A DNA stretch of 64,000 bases from assembly GCA_024364805.1 (NCBI GenBank), contig CM044497.1, positions 70,256,721 through 70,320,720 on the forward strand, given 5' to 3'. Shown here in pieces: positions 46,476 to 58,225 of this stretch; position 1 is the stretch's first letter, and each line of letters starts with the position of its first letter. The DNA is from Euprymna scolopes. Its lineage: Eukaryota; Mollusca; Cephalopoda; Sepiida; Sepiolidae. Under the pieces are notes generated by a model, which saw only the letters and a list, made by a program, of their open reading frames with translations, was not told where the DNA came from and did not search any database. Both the position numbers and the translations under genes were made by a program.

Positions 46476-47006
46476 TCTATAAATATAAAAGCGAAAATGT
46501 ATGTATGTATGTGTGTTCGCTTTTTCTGTGTGTCTACAAAAGGCTACTTTCAGAGAAACGGTCGGTCGGTTCACAACTTTTTAAAACTTTTTATATCACA
46601 TATAAATCGTAATATCTCACAGTTAACAACGAAGTTCGCCTGTCTATTTAATTTGCTCGATTTCGGGAAGATAAATAGTCAATATTTGTCGCTCGCCGCA
46701 TGTGAGTTAGTCTTTTTTCCTATAACATCTTGGGGGTGGGGGAAAAAAGCGTTCAGCAGTAAATGAAATCCCGCAGTCAAACTTGACCTCATTAACTCAT
46801 TAAAACAAGCACCTGCTACATCCAAGTAATTAAATAAATTCAAACGCGCTTTCGTTCGCATGTCGCGGTGGGGCAATGGTTAACGTCGCACGGTTTATTT
46901 TGACAACTTTGCCTCAAGGGTTTGAGTTCGATCCTCATACTTACTTTTTTGCCCCCCCACACACACACATCCAAAATTCCGGGCAATGCCGGGTACCCCT
47001 CGCTAG
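46476..47006 (+). mobile_element. Helitron-like repeat HL2 (complete, 531 bp)
   Basis: Begins TCTATAAATATAAAAGCG directly after the CTAG of HL1, with no spacer, and ends CCGGGCAATGCCGGGTACC...CGCTAG. It shares the tRNA-like module (46867-46934) and the 3' half with HL1. Confidence 0.65.
46867..46934 (+). repeat. tRNA-like module in HL2
   Basis: Same A-box-like (GTGGGGCAATGGTTAACG) and B-box-like (GAGTTCGATCC) pair as in HL1, with a different, shorter middle part. Confidence 0.6.
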
Positions 47007-47010
47007 TATA

Positions 47011-47248
47011 TCTATAAAAGTGAACGTGTCTGTGTATCGGTGTGTCTGTTTGTCTGTGTGTCTGTGTATATTTTCCTTCGCAGTAACTCTGTTAATTTTC
47101 AGTCTACAGACTCGAAATTTTATTTGAGCCCAAAACAATAAACTTTAAGGGGACATAATAGGGGTCAAGATTTAAAAAATTGACCGCTTTTTTTTTTTGC
47201 TCAGCATACACTTCCAAACACCAGGGAAACGTCGTGCACCCATGCTAG
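47011..47248 (+). mobile_element. Helitron-like repeat HL3 (238 bp)
   Basis: Begins TCTATAAAAGTGAACGTGTC four bases (TATA) after HL2 and ends CCCATGCTAG. The 3' hairpin is decayed. It lacks most of the interior seen in HL4, so it looks like a deletion derivative. Confidence 0.6.
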
Positions 47249-47252
47249 TATA

Positions 47253-47545
47253 TCTATAAAAGTGAACGTGTCTCTGTGTGTGTGTCTGTCTGTCTGTGTA
47301 CATTTTCATTCGCAATAACTCTGTTAATTTTCAATCTATAGACTCGAAATTTGATATACAGGGTACTAAGATTAGGGAAAATCTATATGATCCGTTTTTG
47401 GCTAGAAACGTGGCTGTTAAGGAGTCAAAGTTCCACGATTTGACCTTGGAGAACTCTCCCAAACACCTCCGAAAATTTGGGGTATAAACACTTGAAATAT
47501 TAGACATAGGTTCCTTGGACGGATCTAACTTAATAACTTTTCATT
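47253..47545 (+). mobile_element. Helitron-like repeat HL4 (3'-truncated)
   Basis: Begins TCTATAAAAGTGAACGTGTC four bases (TATA) after HL3. It continues with the interior module (TTGACCTTGGAGAACTC, AAACACCTCCGAAAATTTGG) found in the elements at 35399, 48432 and 61345. No CTAG end was found. Confidence 0.6.
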
Positions 47546-48431
47546 GGAAGCTTATATTATTTTTAGTGGGGCGAAGTGTTAGGGAGAGTAGGTAATGGTA
47601 AGTGGTAGGAGGTGGGGTGAGACATTTGTGCATATTCATCCTAATATACATATGAACACACATATACAAACTCAACACGCACACACAATATACATATGTA
47701 ATATACATACAGATACACATACACACATACATATATATATACATATATACACATATATATATATAAACAAATATATACATATACACATATACAACACACA
47801 CTTAAACATACATACATCTCTATAAAAATAGATATCTCTTCAAGTAGAATCTAAGAATCATAAAGTTTGACCGGTCGCTTAATTGAGGTCAGGTCGTGTA
47901 CAAGATATAGGGACTTGGTTCGGGGGGGAGGCAAGAAAGGAGGAGGAACAAGAATAATATAGATTTAAGAGCAAAAACCAAAATAAAACTAAAATAAAGA
48001 GATGGGCCAAAAACGTAAATGGAATAATTCTTTTTTTCCTGATTTTTCCTAGTTTAATCTCAAACCTCATTGTCAATTTAAATCGTATTTGTTCTGTCAA
48101 CTCAAGTTATATGTACTGCCCATGAGGTGCTAATTATTATTAATTTTATATGTATCTATATTTCCCTTAGAAAGAGGATTGACATAAAGTTTAGAATATA
48201 CTAATGTTTATTAGCTAATTGTGAAATTAATTCTAATATTATTGATGGAACGTTTTATCTTTATTTTATGGTCCTTACGGTAATAGTTCAATGCTAAGTA
48301 AGTTAAAACAAAGGTAATAAAGTAATGATAATACCTTACTGAAAAAAAAAGTTTAAAATCAGTATATCCATAACCTTATGCTATTTAATAATATTTAACC
48401 GGGGAAATTTTCTATAACTGCATTATTAATA
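47546..48431. other. No gene seen; CA/TA-rich part
   Basis: 47640-47820 is a mixed CA/TA microsatellite region. The rest is AT-rich intron. Confidence 0.55.
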
Positions 48432-48790
48432 CATATACATGGAAAATCTTTGTAATCTGTTATCGGCCAGAAATGTAGCTGTTAATGGGTCAAAGTTCAA
48501 CGATTTGACCTTTGCGAACTCTACCAAACTCCTCCGCCAGTTTTGGGTATAATCAATTGAAATTTTAGATATAGGTTCCTTGGACATGACTCTAACTTAA
48601 TAACTTGGTTTGAGCCCAAAAAATAAATGTTAAGCGGTCATGATTGGGGTCAAAGTTTTAGAAATATGACCTGTGCGGTCTCTACCAAATTACTCAGATT
48701 ATTTCTGGTCTAAACATTTGAAATTTTGCATAAAGATATTCAGAGATAGGGCAAGCTTTTTAATCAGTGTGGGTCGAAAATTTGAGCTAC
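48432..48790 (+). mobile_element. Helitron-like interior fragment
   Basis: GAAAATCTTTGTAATCTG through GCAAGCTTTTTAATCAGTG matches the interior of the element at 35399-37724, with two copies of the GACCT-TGCGG/AACTCTACCAAA module. Both ends are missing. Confidence 0.65.
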
Positions 48791-49104
48791 TCATATATAA
48801 ATGTATGCATGTATATTTGTATGTCTGCCTAAAACTTTCGACAGAGACGACGGATTTTCACAAGATCAGTATCGTTTTGAAGCTCGATGGAGATAGCTAA
48901 AGAATATCTATTTATAAAAGAAAATATGCTGATGGAATAAGCTTGAACATTTAAGAGTTCTATTCTAACCCGTGAAATGTTAGTATAAAATTTAAACTTC
49001 TACAAAAATAGAATTATATATATTCAGATAAAAGATTCTCTGTGAAATGTCCAGGTGAACAATTCGTGAAAAATATAAACATAAAAGAATATTTTTCTTC
49101 TTAC
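48791..49104. other. No gene seen
   Basis: AT-rich intron between the repeat fragment and the TM6 exon. Confidence 0.5.
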
Positions 49105-49231
49105 CAATGTCGTTGTTACGGGCGGGTTAGAAATTAGGAGGATACCAATTGTTTTCACCGTGATATATATTGCAGAAAGAAGCAGCATACATTTTGGTAC
49201 GTTGTCAAGCACTTCCGTTTGTGAGAAGTAA
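49105..49231 (-). CDS. MFS transporter exon (TM6)
   Basis: Minus-strand acceptor TTTCCATTGTAG; donor ACATTG|GTAAGA. The first base completes a TA+T tyrosine codon begun in exon 61738-61877. Then come 42 codons: YFSQTEVLDNVPKCMLLL, then SAIYITVKTIGILLISNPP. The EVLDNVP segment corresponds to the EDRVPxxFxxLGxxY-type lead-in of TM6 in OFA-like porters, followed by one hydrophobic helix and a PP turn. It leaves in phase 0, matching the linker exon. It is too short to be obvious as a gene by itself; splice signals and phases carry the call. Confidence 0.87.
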
Positions 49232-50789
49232 CTACAATGGAAAGAACACGTATTTAGTTTTTTGGTTCGTCATTCCTAAGTTAGTGCCATTTATAGATAC
49301 ATAGTTTACAACTAACACTCTTTTCAAATACCAAATTTAATGCTCACACAATATCATGTAAAACAAAAATGTTCGCTTGAAAAGACGGCAGTTGAATAAC
49401 TTTAACACTACAAAATGTTAGAGGAAAATGCCTATCAAGATTTTTTTTTTAATTTAAAATGAAATTTACTGTAAAATACTTTTATTGATTGTGTTTCTTG
49501 ACATAATTATAGTATACACTATAATAACATTTACACGCTGGTTATCATTAGATTATTCTTAGGAAAAATTCGTTGAGCCTACTCAGTACTACAATAAAGA
49601 ATCATTTAGGAATATCAGGTGATGTATTAAGGAGAGTTCTCTATGTATTCCGATATTGTTTCCAGTTGTCTTTTGATTTCTATTTGTCACTAGAATGAAG
49701 GAATATCCATCTGGATATGTGTGATTGGTGATTGTGCAGCGCATGTTTCATAATTGACTGTGCGCAAGCACACTAAAATTGGTTATTTATTGTCTTTCGA
49801 CACTAAACGAAATTCCATATGATATAACAAACACTGCTAAAAACATAATTTTGTACTATGGGGTTTAGGGTTGAGGGCAAAAGTACACAAATATTCTATT
49901 GTAGAGACCGCTCTCGATATCAGCAATGTTACCAAATTTCCTAAAACATTAATTAGTGAATTTTATGGACAATTTGTTAGGACACCGAAAATAAATGTTT
50001 CGTAAGAAATGAGAGTTCACAGTATTCTAAGAGTAGGTGAATAAATATGGTTATTATGGATAAAGGAAGCATAAAAATTCATATTTCTTGACATTTTAAA
50101 GGTTTGAAATCACTTTCTAGGTTTACATGTTCATGGAAAAATCAACATGCAAGCCATTTTGTAAAATAATAAATGTGTGAAAACAGGGGTAACTTCGTAA
50201 CTTTTAATATAAAACAGCGATTTTGGAGCCTTTAAATTTCGGAAGTAGGAGTAATGTATTACTTAAATTAAAGTCCATATATAATGTCGCGTCTTCTCGC
50301 TGTATCTCTTCATCCTATGAGAGTGTTGGTGTTGCGGCTCATGAATGATCCGACGTAGTCTGCGATTATTCATTTGTCCTTTAACTTTGTGTTATTTATT
50401 ATGGGCTAGGACTTATCACTGACCGGGGTTGCAGGATAATGAGAAGAATTATCAAGAAGCAATTAGAGCTTAAGAGAGAAAGAGAAATATACAATTGAAG
50501 CCTTTTCCACTGCTGTCCGTGTATAACTGATTCGTGTATTTTTAAATAATTTTGTCGATTGTGTGAAGTGAAGAGTAAGCGTAAGGTTTGGCTTTAAAAG
50601 AAAAGTTAAAGACACTATATTGCTGTTATTTAGAAAAAAGGTATGCAAAGAGGATGTTTGAAACAAAGGAATGTTTAGTAAAATATTTAAGTTAGAACAA
50701 AGAGATCTTGGAATTTGGCCTTGACTAGAATGTAGGTTTCCAAACAGTGAATAGCATGGGGTTGGAAACCTGACTAAATCAAGTATTCA
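49232..50789. other. No gene seen
   Basis: AT-rich intron with short frames only; no element motif recognised. Confidence 0.5.
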
Positions 50790-51528
50790 AAATGTGTTTG
50801 GAAGTCACGTGTCAGGTCATGGAAGTAAACGACTTAATAGTATCTGTTAATTTAGATATATACGAGTTAGTTTCAGAGAAAAAAGTCCGGGATAGAAATC
50901 CAGGGGAGAAGTCGAGGAGAGACAGTGGGACAGAGGACGCAATCAAGCAATTGGGAGGAATAGCTGTGTCTAGTTTCGGTGAAGTAACTTTTCCACATTT
51001 CAGTAAGACCAATTTTGCTGCTACTACCATTAATGAGCCTGATTTCTCCGCAGGGTATGAACAAAACATTCGGAAGTGGACCACATAGTGGAAATGGGCT
51101 CGCAACCAACCTCCACACGTTGAGGCATAGACTTGCAGAGTAGTCAGCCCCAGCACAAATTCGTGAGGAATATGACCGTGAACTGCAGATGTGGTTCGAA
51201 AATGGGTGGCTGCTGCCATATCCTGAGGTGTGTGGCTGAATACGTGTTGCCACAGCGTTTGCAAAATGAAGGGCAAATATAATGACAACTGAATGAGCAC
51301 GGATGATCGACGGCATTTATTTGAAGGTAGCCCAGGACGATCCAGTGAAATGGGACTGGTGTATTTGTGGAGAGGTGTTACAGTATGGATGAACTCTACT
51401 TCCATTGACACAGGCGTTGTTGTAGGAAGCAATGGTTTCGTGTTGGAAAAAGCAAGCTGGCTCGAGCAGTGCATGAGGACAAGCATACAAATTTAGTTGA
51501 GCTTAATGCTGTGCTGCGAGGTGTCAAC
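50790..51528 (+). mobile_element. LTR-element fossil: pol fragment (pre-RT to RNase H)
   Basis: The plus strand encodes IAVSSFGEVTFPHFSKTNF, an IRKWTT-WKWA stretch, EEYDRELQMWFENGWLLPYPE (in part) leading toward RT, and further right RNase H-like GVVVGSNGFVLEKASWL and a NLVELNAVLRGVN block. This is the same kind of gypsy lineage as 19956-22640 (ELEEWIEEGILKPW, HINVVELD). Most RT is missing and the copy is broken. A long minus-strand frame across it is its shadow. Confidence 0.7.
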
Positions 51529-51700
51529 GTTCATAAAGAACATGAGTTGGAACAGATACTTAACTTACGGCTTAACGTTCACAAGGAACATGAGTTGGAA
51601 CAGATACATTAAATGCATTGCTAAGGCTGCTGAGAATGAGGTGGCGATCTCTCTACCGTGCTGGAAAGTTACTTATGCCTAGAAGAATCCTGTGCCTCTA

Positions 51701-53243
51701 AGCGTGTCAATCGCTTTAGTGCAGATTAGATAAAATGAATATTTAACTAAATATATGTTACAACAAAATGAAAATTATATCATAAAACGACTGCTTTAAG
51801 GTTAGTTATTTTCAAAAATGTTATTCAAATTAATGTGATATTTACAAAGTTATGACATGATATTCTTTATCATAGAATTTCTACTGTCCATCACTTTATT
51901 GCAGGTCTCTTAAAATGTTGTTTTAAGGCAACAATACAATGCCTTATCTTGCGAACTTCACTTCTCGTTATATTTTCCTGTCAAAGAATAATAAACAAAA
52001 GCATATCCTAGGTATAAGCTTCATATAAATTAATTATTTATCGAAATATCTATCATTTTTTAAATAACTTAACACCACATTTTATCCCCCAAGGAATTCA
52101 ATCGTTTGATTTTAAAAGAAGTTATGGCTCTAGCAACATCAACTATGTTCCTCCACAAGGCATCCTTTGAAGTAAATTGCTCTCCTCTCTGATAAACTCC
52201 TCTTTTTCATATTGACCAGTGATATTCAATCGGGGTTAAGGTCTGGAGAACACGGTGGTCAGGTCATGAGAGTTTCCCCAACGAATACCATTCAAGGAAG
52301 GCTGCAGTCGCTCCAAGCAGAATGGGATGGTACATTGTCATGTATAAAAATCATCTGAAAGCGACGTGACAATGGTAGATCATCTAGTCATGTCGACAAA
52401 TTCTTATCCAAAGAGGCCGTGTACGCATTACTGATAGGCTTTACACCCTCTGGCACTGGGGATGGTCCAACCAACTTATCCCCAATGAGTCCCGTCCAAA
52501 ACATGATGCATCCACATCCTTGTTGGCGATGAACTCTGTAACAAGTCGGAGTTCCGTTCGGGTTTCAAATTTTGGTCCATCTATCTGGACCGTCAAGAGT
52601 AGCACAGGCCTGATCCCTAAATAGGACGTGTTGGAAATTCTCTGTCCAAGCCATTCGTTTTTCCCTAATGTTGTTTGCTCAATGGAGGCATTGGAAGAGG
52701 TTTGATGTTCCTTGCAATCTCATTCAACACATTGTATCGGGCATGCTTGGATCTTTGAGCAATTCCAGCTTTTGCAAAACTGAAAGCACTGGTGCTGTTT
52801 GTGTTTTGGTTGACTTCCCTACGAATTTTCCGAATATCACGATCTAAAAGTTTCCTTCTGGTGCCCTTATTTTTCTGGGTTTGGTGTTTGGGTTATTCAA
52901 GAATGCAGCCAAGGTTTTTGGATCCTATTCCAGCTCCGTGGCTATATCTTTCATGGACAATCCTTCTATGGGTCCAGCAACTATCCTTTGCTTTTCAATA
53001 ACCTTTAATCGCCTGATTTTTTGGCATTGTAAGAGATCTGCAATACAGCGATGCACAGTATAATTTTCTTAATAATATATAAAATGCTATAACTTCGTGA
53101 ATATAGTATGAATTTGAATAATTTTTTGGGAAATAACTAACCTTAAAGCAGCCCTTTGATGGTAAAATTTTCATTTTTTTGTGATCCATATTTAGTGAAA
53201 TATTGATACTTTACTAAACTGCAATGAAGCGATTGACACAGCT
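51701..53243 (-). mobile_element. Tc1-like DNA transposon, complete with IR/DR ends
   Basis: The target TA is duplicated at 51699-51700 and 53244-53245. Ends are AGCGTGTCAATCGCTTTAG on the left and the inverted CGATTGACACAGCT on the right. Inverted repeats are about 210 bp. Each carries an outer direct repeat at the tip and an inner one: CTGTCCATCACTTTATTGCAG near 51885 and, inverted, CTGCAATACAGCGATGCACAG near 53039-53060. This is the IR/DR layout of Sleeping-Beauty-like Tc1 elements. Length is 1543 bp, normal for Tc1. The transposase inside is a pseudogene. Confidence 0.92.
52060..53027 (-). pseudogene. Tc1-like transposase
   Basis: Start ATG at 53027 (MPKNQAIKGY), just inside the right inverted repeat. 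Recognisable parts are the helix-turn-helix region (VHERYSHGAGIGSKTLAAFL), RVHRQQGCGCIMFWTGLIGD around the second catalytic block, and a FIHDNVPFCLERLQ stretch where the second Asp of the DDE triad would be (HDNAP in active relatives). Several stops and frame changes are present (for example a stop after APEGNF), so it cannot make transposase. The family's usual length is about 340 residues and the remnant spans that. Confidence 0.85.
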
Positions 53244-53752
53244 TAGAGGGCTATTCGCCCATGTATAGACTATTGTTGTCCCATTCGGGCTGGTGCATCT
53301 TCTACTAGCCCTTCACTTCTTGATAGGGTTCAAAAGAGAGTCGCCAACCTGATAGGTCCTGAACTGTCATCTAAGCTTCAACCTCTGTCCCATCGACGAA
53401 ATGTTGCACCCCTCTGTCTGTTCCACAAGTATTTTAATGGTGAATGCTCTTACGAACTACAAGCACTTATACCCCCTCGAAAATAAATATCTCCGACAAA
53501 CCCGACTAGCAGCTAAATCCCACTCCTACACAGTAGAGATCTCTATGTGTAAGAAAGCCTTCTATTCCAATTGTTTCTTCCTCAGAACTGCTGAACTTTG
53601 GAGCATGCAGAAGTCCAAATACAATATGAACAAATATCTTGCTGCTCATCTCCCTTCATAATGTCCCAGCAACTTATGTCCCCGATTGTAGCGCCCTACT
53701 TCAAAGTAATATTGTGCCTTGTTTGGGGGGGGGGGAATTGAATAAAAAAAAA

Positions 53753-54209
53753 TAGTGAAATATTAGACCTGCTCAGTTTCAACAAAGAATAAAACAAGTA
53801 ATTACAATTAATACATAGAAACTGAACTGATGCTCATTATTATACAAACTTTCGGATTTTAAATGAAAGGCGAAGCTATCTTCCTTTGTTAGAAGTCTAA
53901 AGACAACAAACATACTTAACATCTAAAATTCCATATACTAGTATGTACTGAAAACATACCATTTACCCATTTATACTTAATTATACTTACAGAATGTACC
54001 ATAATTTTTGCTATTTTCCAATACTGGACTGTATTCCAAATCAAATGTTGTTACTTGTATCTATATTGAGCATACATATTACTTTTCTGTTGTTTTAAAC
54101 ACTCAGAGTTTGGGCACTAAATTTTAATTCCTAATATCAAAATAATTATACTTTAACATGTTATCCTACTCCTAAAGTAACATAAAACTATATCTAAACC
54201 ATACATTTA

Positions 54210-54252
<43 letters not shown>

Positions 54253-54430
54253 CAATCAATCAATCAATCAATCAAATCAAATCCTGTTGCAAATATAGTT
54301 GCTTTCACTGCATGAATTTCTACTTATCCCCTCTTCCATTAACAATGAAAATGAAAAGTATAGTAATGCCCTTTTTAATTAGTTCGAGGAGTTAACTTTT
54401 CAGTAGATATATAACCTACTAAATAACCGA
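53753..54430. other. No gene seen; CT and ATCA microsatellites
   Basis: AT-rich intron. A CT run at 54213-54249 is followed by (ATCA)n at 54250-54275. Confidence 0.6.
54213..54275. repeat. (CT)n/(ATCA)n compound microsatellite
   Basis: About 18 CT units followed by about six ATCA units. Confidence 0.97.
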
Positions 54431-57400
54431 TTAACATTAACTACCCATACGGGGTCGCAGAAATAACTGGTTTAGGACCCAGGCACGGGGCGAACCCTCT
54501 CGGTGCTGATGGACCCATAAATCTTTCCAGATAATCTGCATAGGAGAAGGAAAACTCTGAAGCAAACTTAGGAGAGGGAGACCTCTTCAGTCCCGGACGG
54601 CAACCTTCCCAGAGCTGGTGACTCAAACAAATTACCCGTTGGCAAACCTAAACCGCTTAAGGGAGAGATAGGCTCTGTCTATCGCCTGACTTTCATACAC
54701 CTTCTTTGCCTATTAGCTAGGCGTAGAGGTGCTATCAGAAGGACTCAACAGAATCACCCAGTGGTCAACCATGTTTCCTGACTAGGGAAATCAACGTTTT
54801 CCCCACTCCCGCCAGATCCTATCCTCCTAAACTGGACACTGTGGGGGTGTTTCGGTGCCATATATGTACAGTTGAACTGGGCTGACTTTTGTCTGATGGG
54901 TTGAGGGTACCGGATTGACAGTTCCTGGCTGCTGTTTCCAACTGATATTACAGACGCCCTAACTCTTTGGTAGCGCTTAGAGCGGCTGCTCCATCAACAG
55001 TTGTATAATATCGGGATGATTGTAGTGCCATGTCGTGCACGGAAAGAACTAACTTAGATGATGTTGAATCATTTCCCCTAGTAAATACCCCGGATATTAA
55101 GTGAAACTAGCCTACACTCCTCCATTATCTCTACCATTTTAACATGCTGGTTGTTTCCCACTCTGCCAAAAGGACTCAGAAAGACATATGCATGGGCTTG
55201 GAGTCTATATTTGTAACACCCTCCCCCTGACTAGAGAAACAAAACTAGAAACAGACGACCAAGACTTTATGTGCTTCAGACTAAACATGCAACATAATAT
55301 TAGCTACTTGTAGTCTCTCTATCGCTCTCCCTCAACCCAGAACTGTACTCTAATAAACAAAGTCTCTGACAGCATAGATATAGCACTCTCCTTCGATACT
55401 AGCGCATAAGTACATGTATTTGGGGACTTCAATGTCCACCACTCGTTTGAATTCTCTACTTACACAGATACAGCTGTTAGCTTCTCTATACCTCATTCCC
55501 TATCAAAGATGGTTACATTTCCGACACGTTTCCCACACCAGCAAGATACAACATGCCTCACTTCTAGATCTATTTCTGACCAGAGTTCTCGATGATTCTG
55601 TAACGAATGCCCACAAACCACTTGGAAATGCTGATCATGCAGTGATAATGGTAGAAATCGCCCAAAATTCTCGACCCAAAACTGAAACCCCACTGTTCAA
55701 AACAACAAGGTATTACAAAAAGGCTGACTGGCAAGCCATCAAGGATCTCATCAGAGATGCCCCATGTGGAAATATCTTTTCTCTTCCTGCTGAACAGTGT
55801 GCAAATGAGTCCACTGAATGGTTCAAAACTGCAATTGAAGCACATGTTCCCACACGAAAATTCTATAGCAAGCCCCACTCTCCCCAATGGTTTACTTCTA
55901 CTTGTGAAGCTGCCATTGCTGAAAGGTAGCATGCATACCAAAGATTCAACCGATATAAGTCAAGTTGAAACAGACAGAAGTATATAGAAGCTAGAATTAA
56001 TTGTAAGAGAGAAGGAGCGACAGCTAAGACAGAATACACAGAAACCACCAAAAAACGCATCGAAGCACAGAAATTAGGAACCCATGATTTTTGGAAAATC
56101 TACAACAGTGTAGTAAATAATGGGTAGTCAACGATTCCCCCACTATCAAACAATCATGAGGTTGTTTGCACGGCAACAGAGAAGACTAACATGCTTGCCG
56201 GTCGGTTTGCCTAAAACTCCACATTGGACCCGGCAAACTACTCTCTACTTGACTTTCCTTTGTGGACAGACACCACACTACATGATCTCAAAATCACCCC
56301 TTTTTCAGGTATCATAAAAACCTAGACATCTTGAAATCATGTGGACCCGATCTCATCTCGACTGTACTATTAAGAAAACTGCTCCGCTGAGGTTACTCCA
56401 GTTCCTTCCAAACTTTATAACAAATGTCTTAACGAATCTTGCTTTCCTAACTGCTTGGAAACCGCTTCTGTAGTACCAGTTTTCAAGAATTCTGCCGAAA
56501 GAACTGACCCATTAAATCATCGCCTCATTAATCTTCACCAGCTTTTCGCCAAAATATTTGAGTCCTTAATTAACCAAGCTCTAGTTCATCACCTTATAGC
56601 TGCGAAATCCCTGGCCCACAATTAATATGGATTTAGTCAAACGCGTTCCAGAGCAGATATCATAACTGTAATCTCTGAACATATATACCGTTCATTCGAC
56701 AAAATAAGGGAGGGTAGAGTGCTAGCCCTCGATATATCTAAGGCTTTTGACATGGTAGGCACGATAGTCTTCTAAGGAAAATTAGGTCATACAGTATCAC
56801 TTAACATAATTAAATCCTTCTTAGATAAGAGAAAAATCCAGGTTGTCCTCGACGGTCATTCAAACTAAACAATATGATATAAATGTGGAAGTAGCTCAAG
56901 GGTCTATCCTTGGACCTTTATTATTTTTGATATTCATAAATGACCTCCCGGATAAAATTATTTCTGAGATGGGTATATTTGATGATGACACCACTCTATA
57001 ACAGGCATGATGGGAAAACAAATGAACACATATCTAAGGAAATAATAAAAACACTAGAGGATGACCTCCAATCTGTGGTAGAATGGGGACAAAAATAGAT
57101 AGTCACATTCAATGCTGCCAAGACTAAGCTTGTTTACTTCAATAATTACAAGAAACATTCCCTATCATCAATAGTAATGGCCAAGAACACATTATCCAAA
57201 AGTACTTCCTTTAAACTCCTCGACCTAATGTTTACCGGAAACATGAACTGGAATAGATACATTGAGAGCAACGCCAAGCTACTGTGAAGAAGGTGGGTTC
57301 TCTCTATCGTGCTAGAAAAATACTTATGCCTAAAAGTATCCTGTGCCTTTATAAGGCCACCATTCGTCCATATATAGAGTACTAGTGTCCATTTGGGCTA

Positions 57401-57859
57401 GAGCACCTTGACAGGGAGTCGCCAATCTGAGACGTCCTGAACTGTTATCTATACTTCAGCCCCAGTCCCATCGAGGAAATGTTGCATCCCTCTGCCTGTT
57501 CTAATAGTTCTTTAATGATGAATGCTCTGACAAATTACAAGCACTTGTACCTACTCGATGTGAATATTCCCGACAAACCCGACAAGCAGCTAAATCCCAT
57601 CCTTTTACTGTAGAGATCCCTAGGTGTAAGAAAGCCTTCTACTCCAATAGTTTCTTCCCCAGAACTGCTAGACTTTGGAACTCCCTTCCGGGATTCTGCT
57701 TTCCGAACTTTACTGATATGCAGAAGTTCAAATGTAATGTAAACAGACATCTTGCTACTCACCTCCTTTCATAATACTCCTGCAACTTATGTCCCCGATA
57801 GTAGTCCCCCTACTTTAAAGTGGCACTGTACCTTGTTTTGGTGAATTTTGAATAAAAAA
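54431..57859 (+). mobile_element. LINE family B, copy B3 (near full length, decayed)
   Basis: 54431-55010 is a 5' UTR-like segment absent from B4. Homology with B4 starts at TATCGGGATGATTGTAGTGCC. The APE-type endonuclease region shows ILALSETSL-like sequence, HVFGDFNVHHS and NAHKPLGNADHAVIMVEI. The RT region shows RTDPLNHR, LALDISKAFDMV, VAQGSILGPLLFLIFINDLP and a drifted YADD (FDDDTT). The C-terminus has FFPRTARLWNSLPGFCFP. The 3' UTR ends CTTGTTTTGGTGAATTTTGAATAAAAAA. Many stops and frameshifts. The upstream limit is uncertain. Confidence 0.82.
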
Positions 57860-58225
57860 GTTGATACGAGATTAGAAACCCCTAGAAAAAAAGGAGAAAA
57901 TAAGCAGGCAAATCCAAGCAAACATACATCGGAAGAGGTCCAGAACGTCGCCTTTGACAAAACGAAAAATGAATACTTTAAATATGCGTAAAAGCTTCAT
58001 AATTCTTGGCACACATTCATATGCATAAACAAGATGTCAGGAAATTAGAAGTAAATTACCCCTCTCAGGCACATTAAAAGAAAAAGGTGGATCCATATAT
58101 GCATAATGTAATTGATTAATAATCACACACACTCACTAAAAAGTTATAGACATCCATATCCAAACTACTGTTTGCTTATTCACTGAATCTTTGCTGGTAA
58201 AATACGAGTTTCTATATACTTTTCA
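57860..58225. other. No gene seen
   Basis: AT-rich spacer between two head-to-tail family B LINE copies. Confidence 0.55.

Larger units (their letters stand above)
51529..53752 (+). mobile_element. LINE family B, copy B2, split by a Tc1-like element
   Basis: Left part (51529-51700) includes ACATGAGTTGGAACAGATAC in a 47-bp tandem duplication, then AAGTTACTTATGCCTAGAAG and TCCTGTGCCTCTA. Right part (53246-53752) resumes at CTATTCGCCCATGTATAG and runs through LLDRVQKRVANLIGPEL, HRRNVAPLCLFHKYFNGEC and a 3' UTR ending GCCTTGTTTGGG...AATAAAAAAAA. The C-terminal region has a frameshift and a deletion. The Tc1-like transposon (51701-53243) lies between. Confidence 0.88.

Noticed and set aside
46333-46934. 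Two tRNA genes
   Set aside because: A and B boxes are present, but stems are poor, spacing is wrong, and both lie inside repeated elements.
50812-51486. Long minus-strand open frame (about 224 codons)
   Set aside because: The plus strand of the same region encodes gypsy pol motifs (WKW, ENGWLLPYPE, RNase H), so the minus frame is a shadow.
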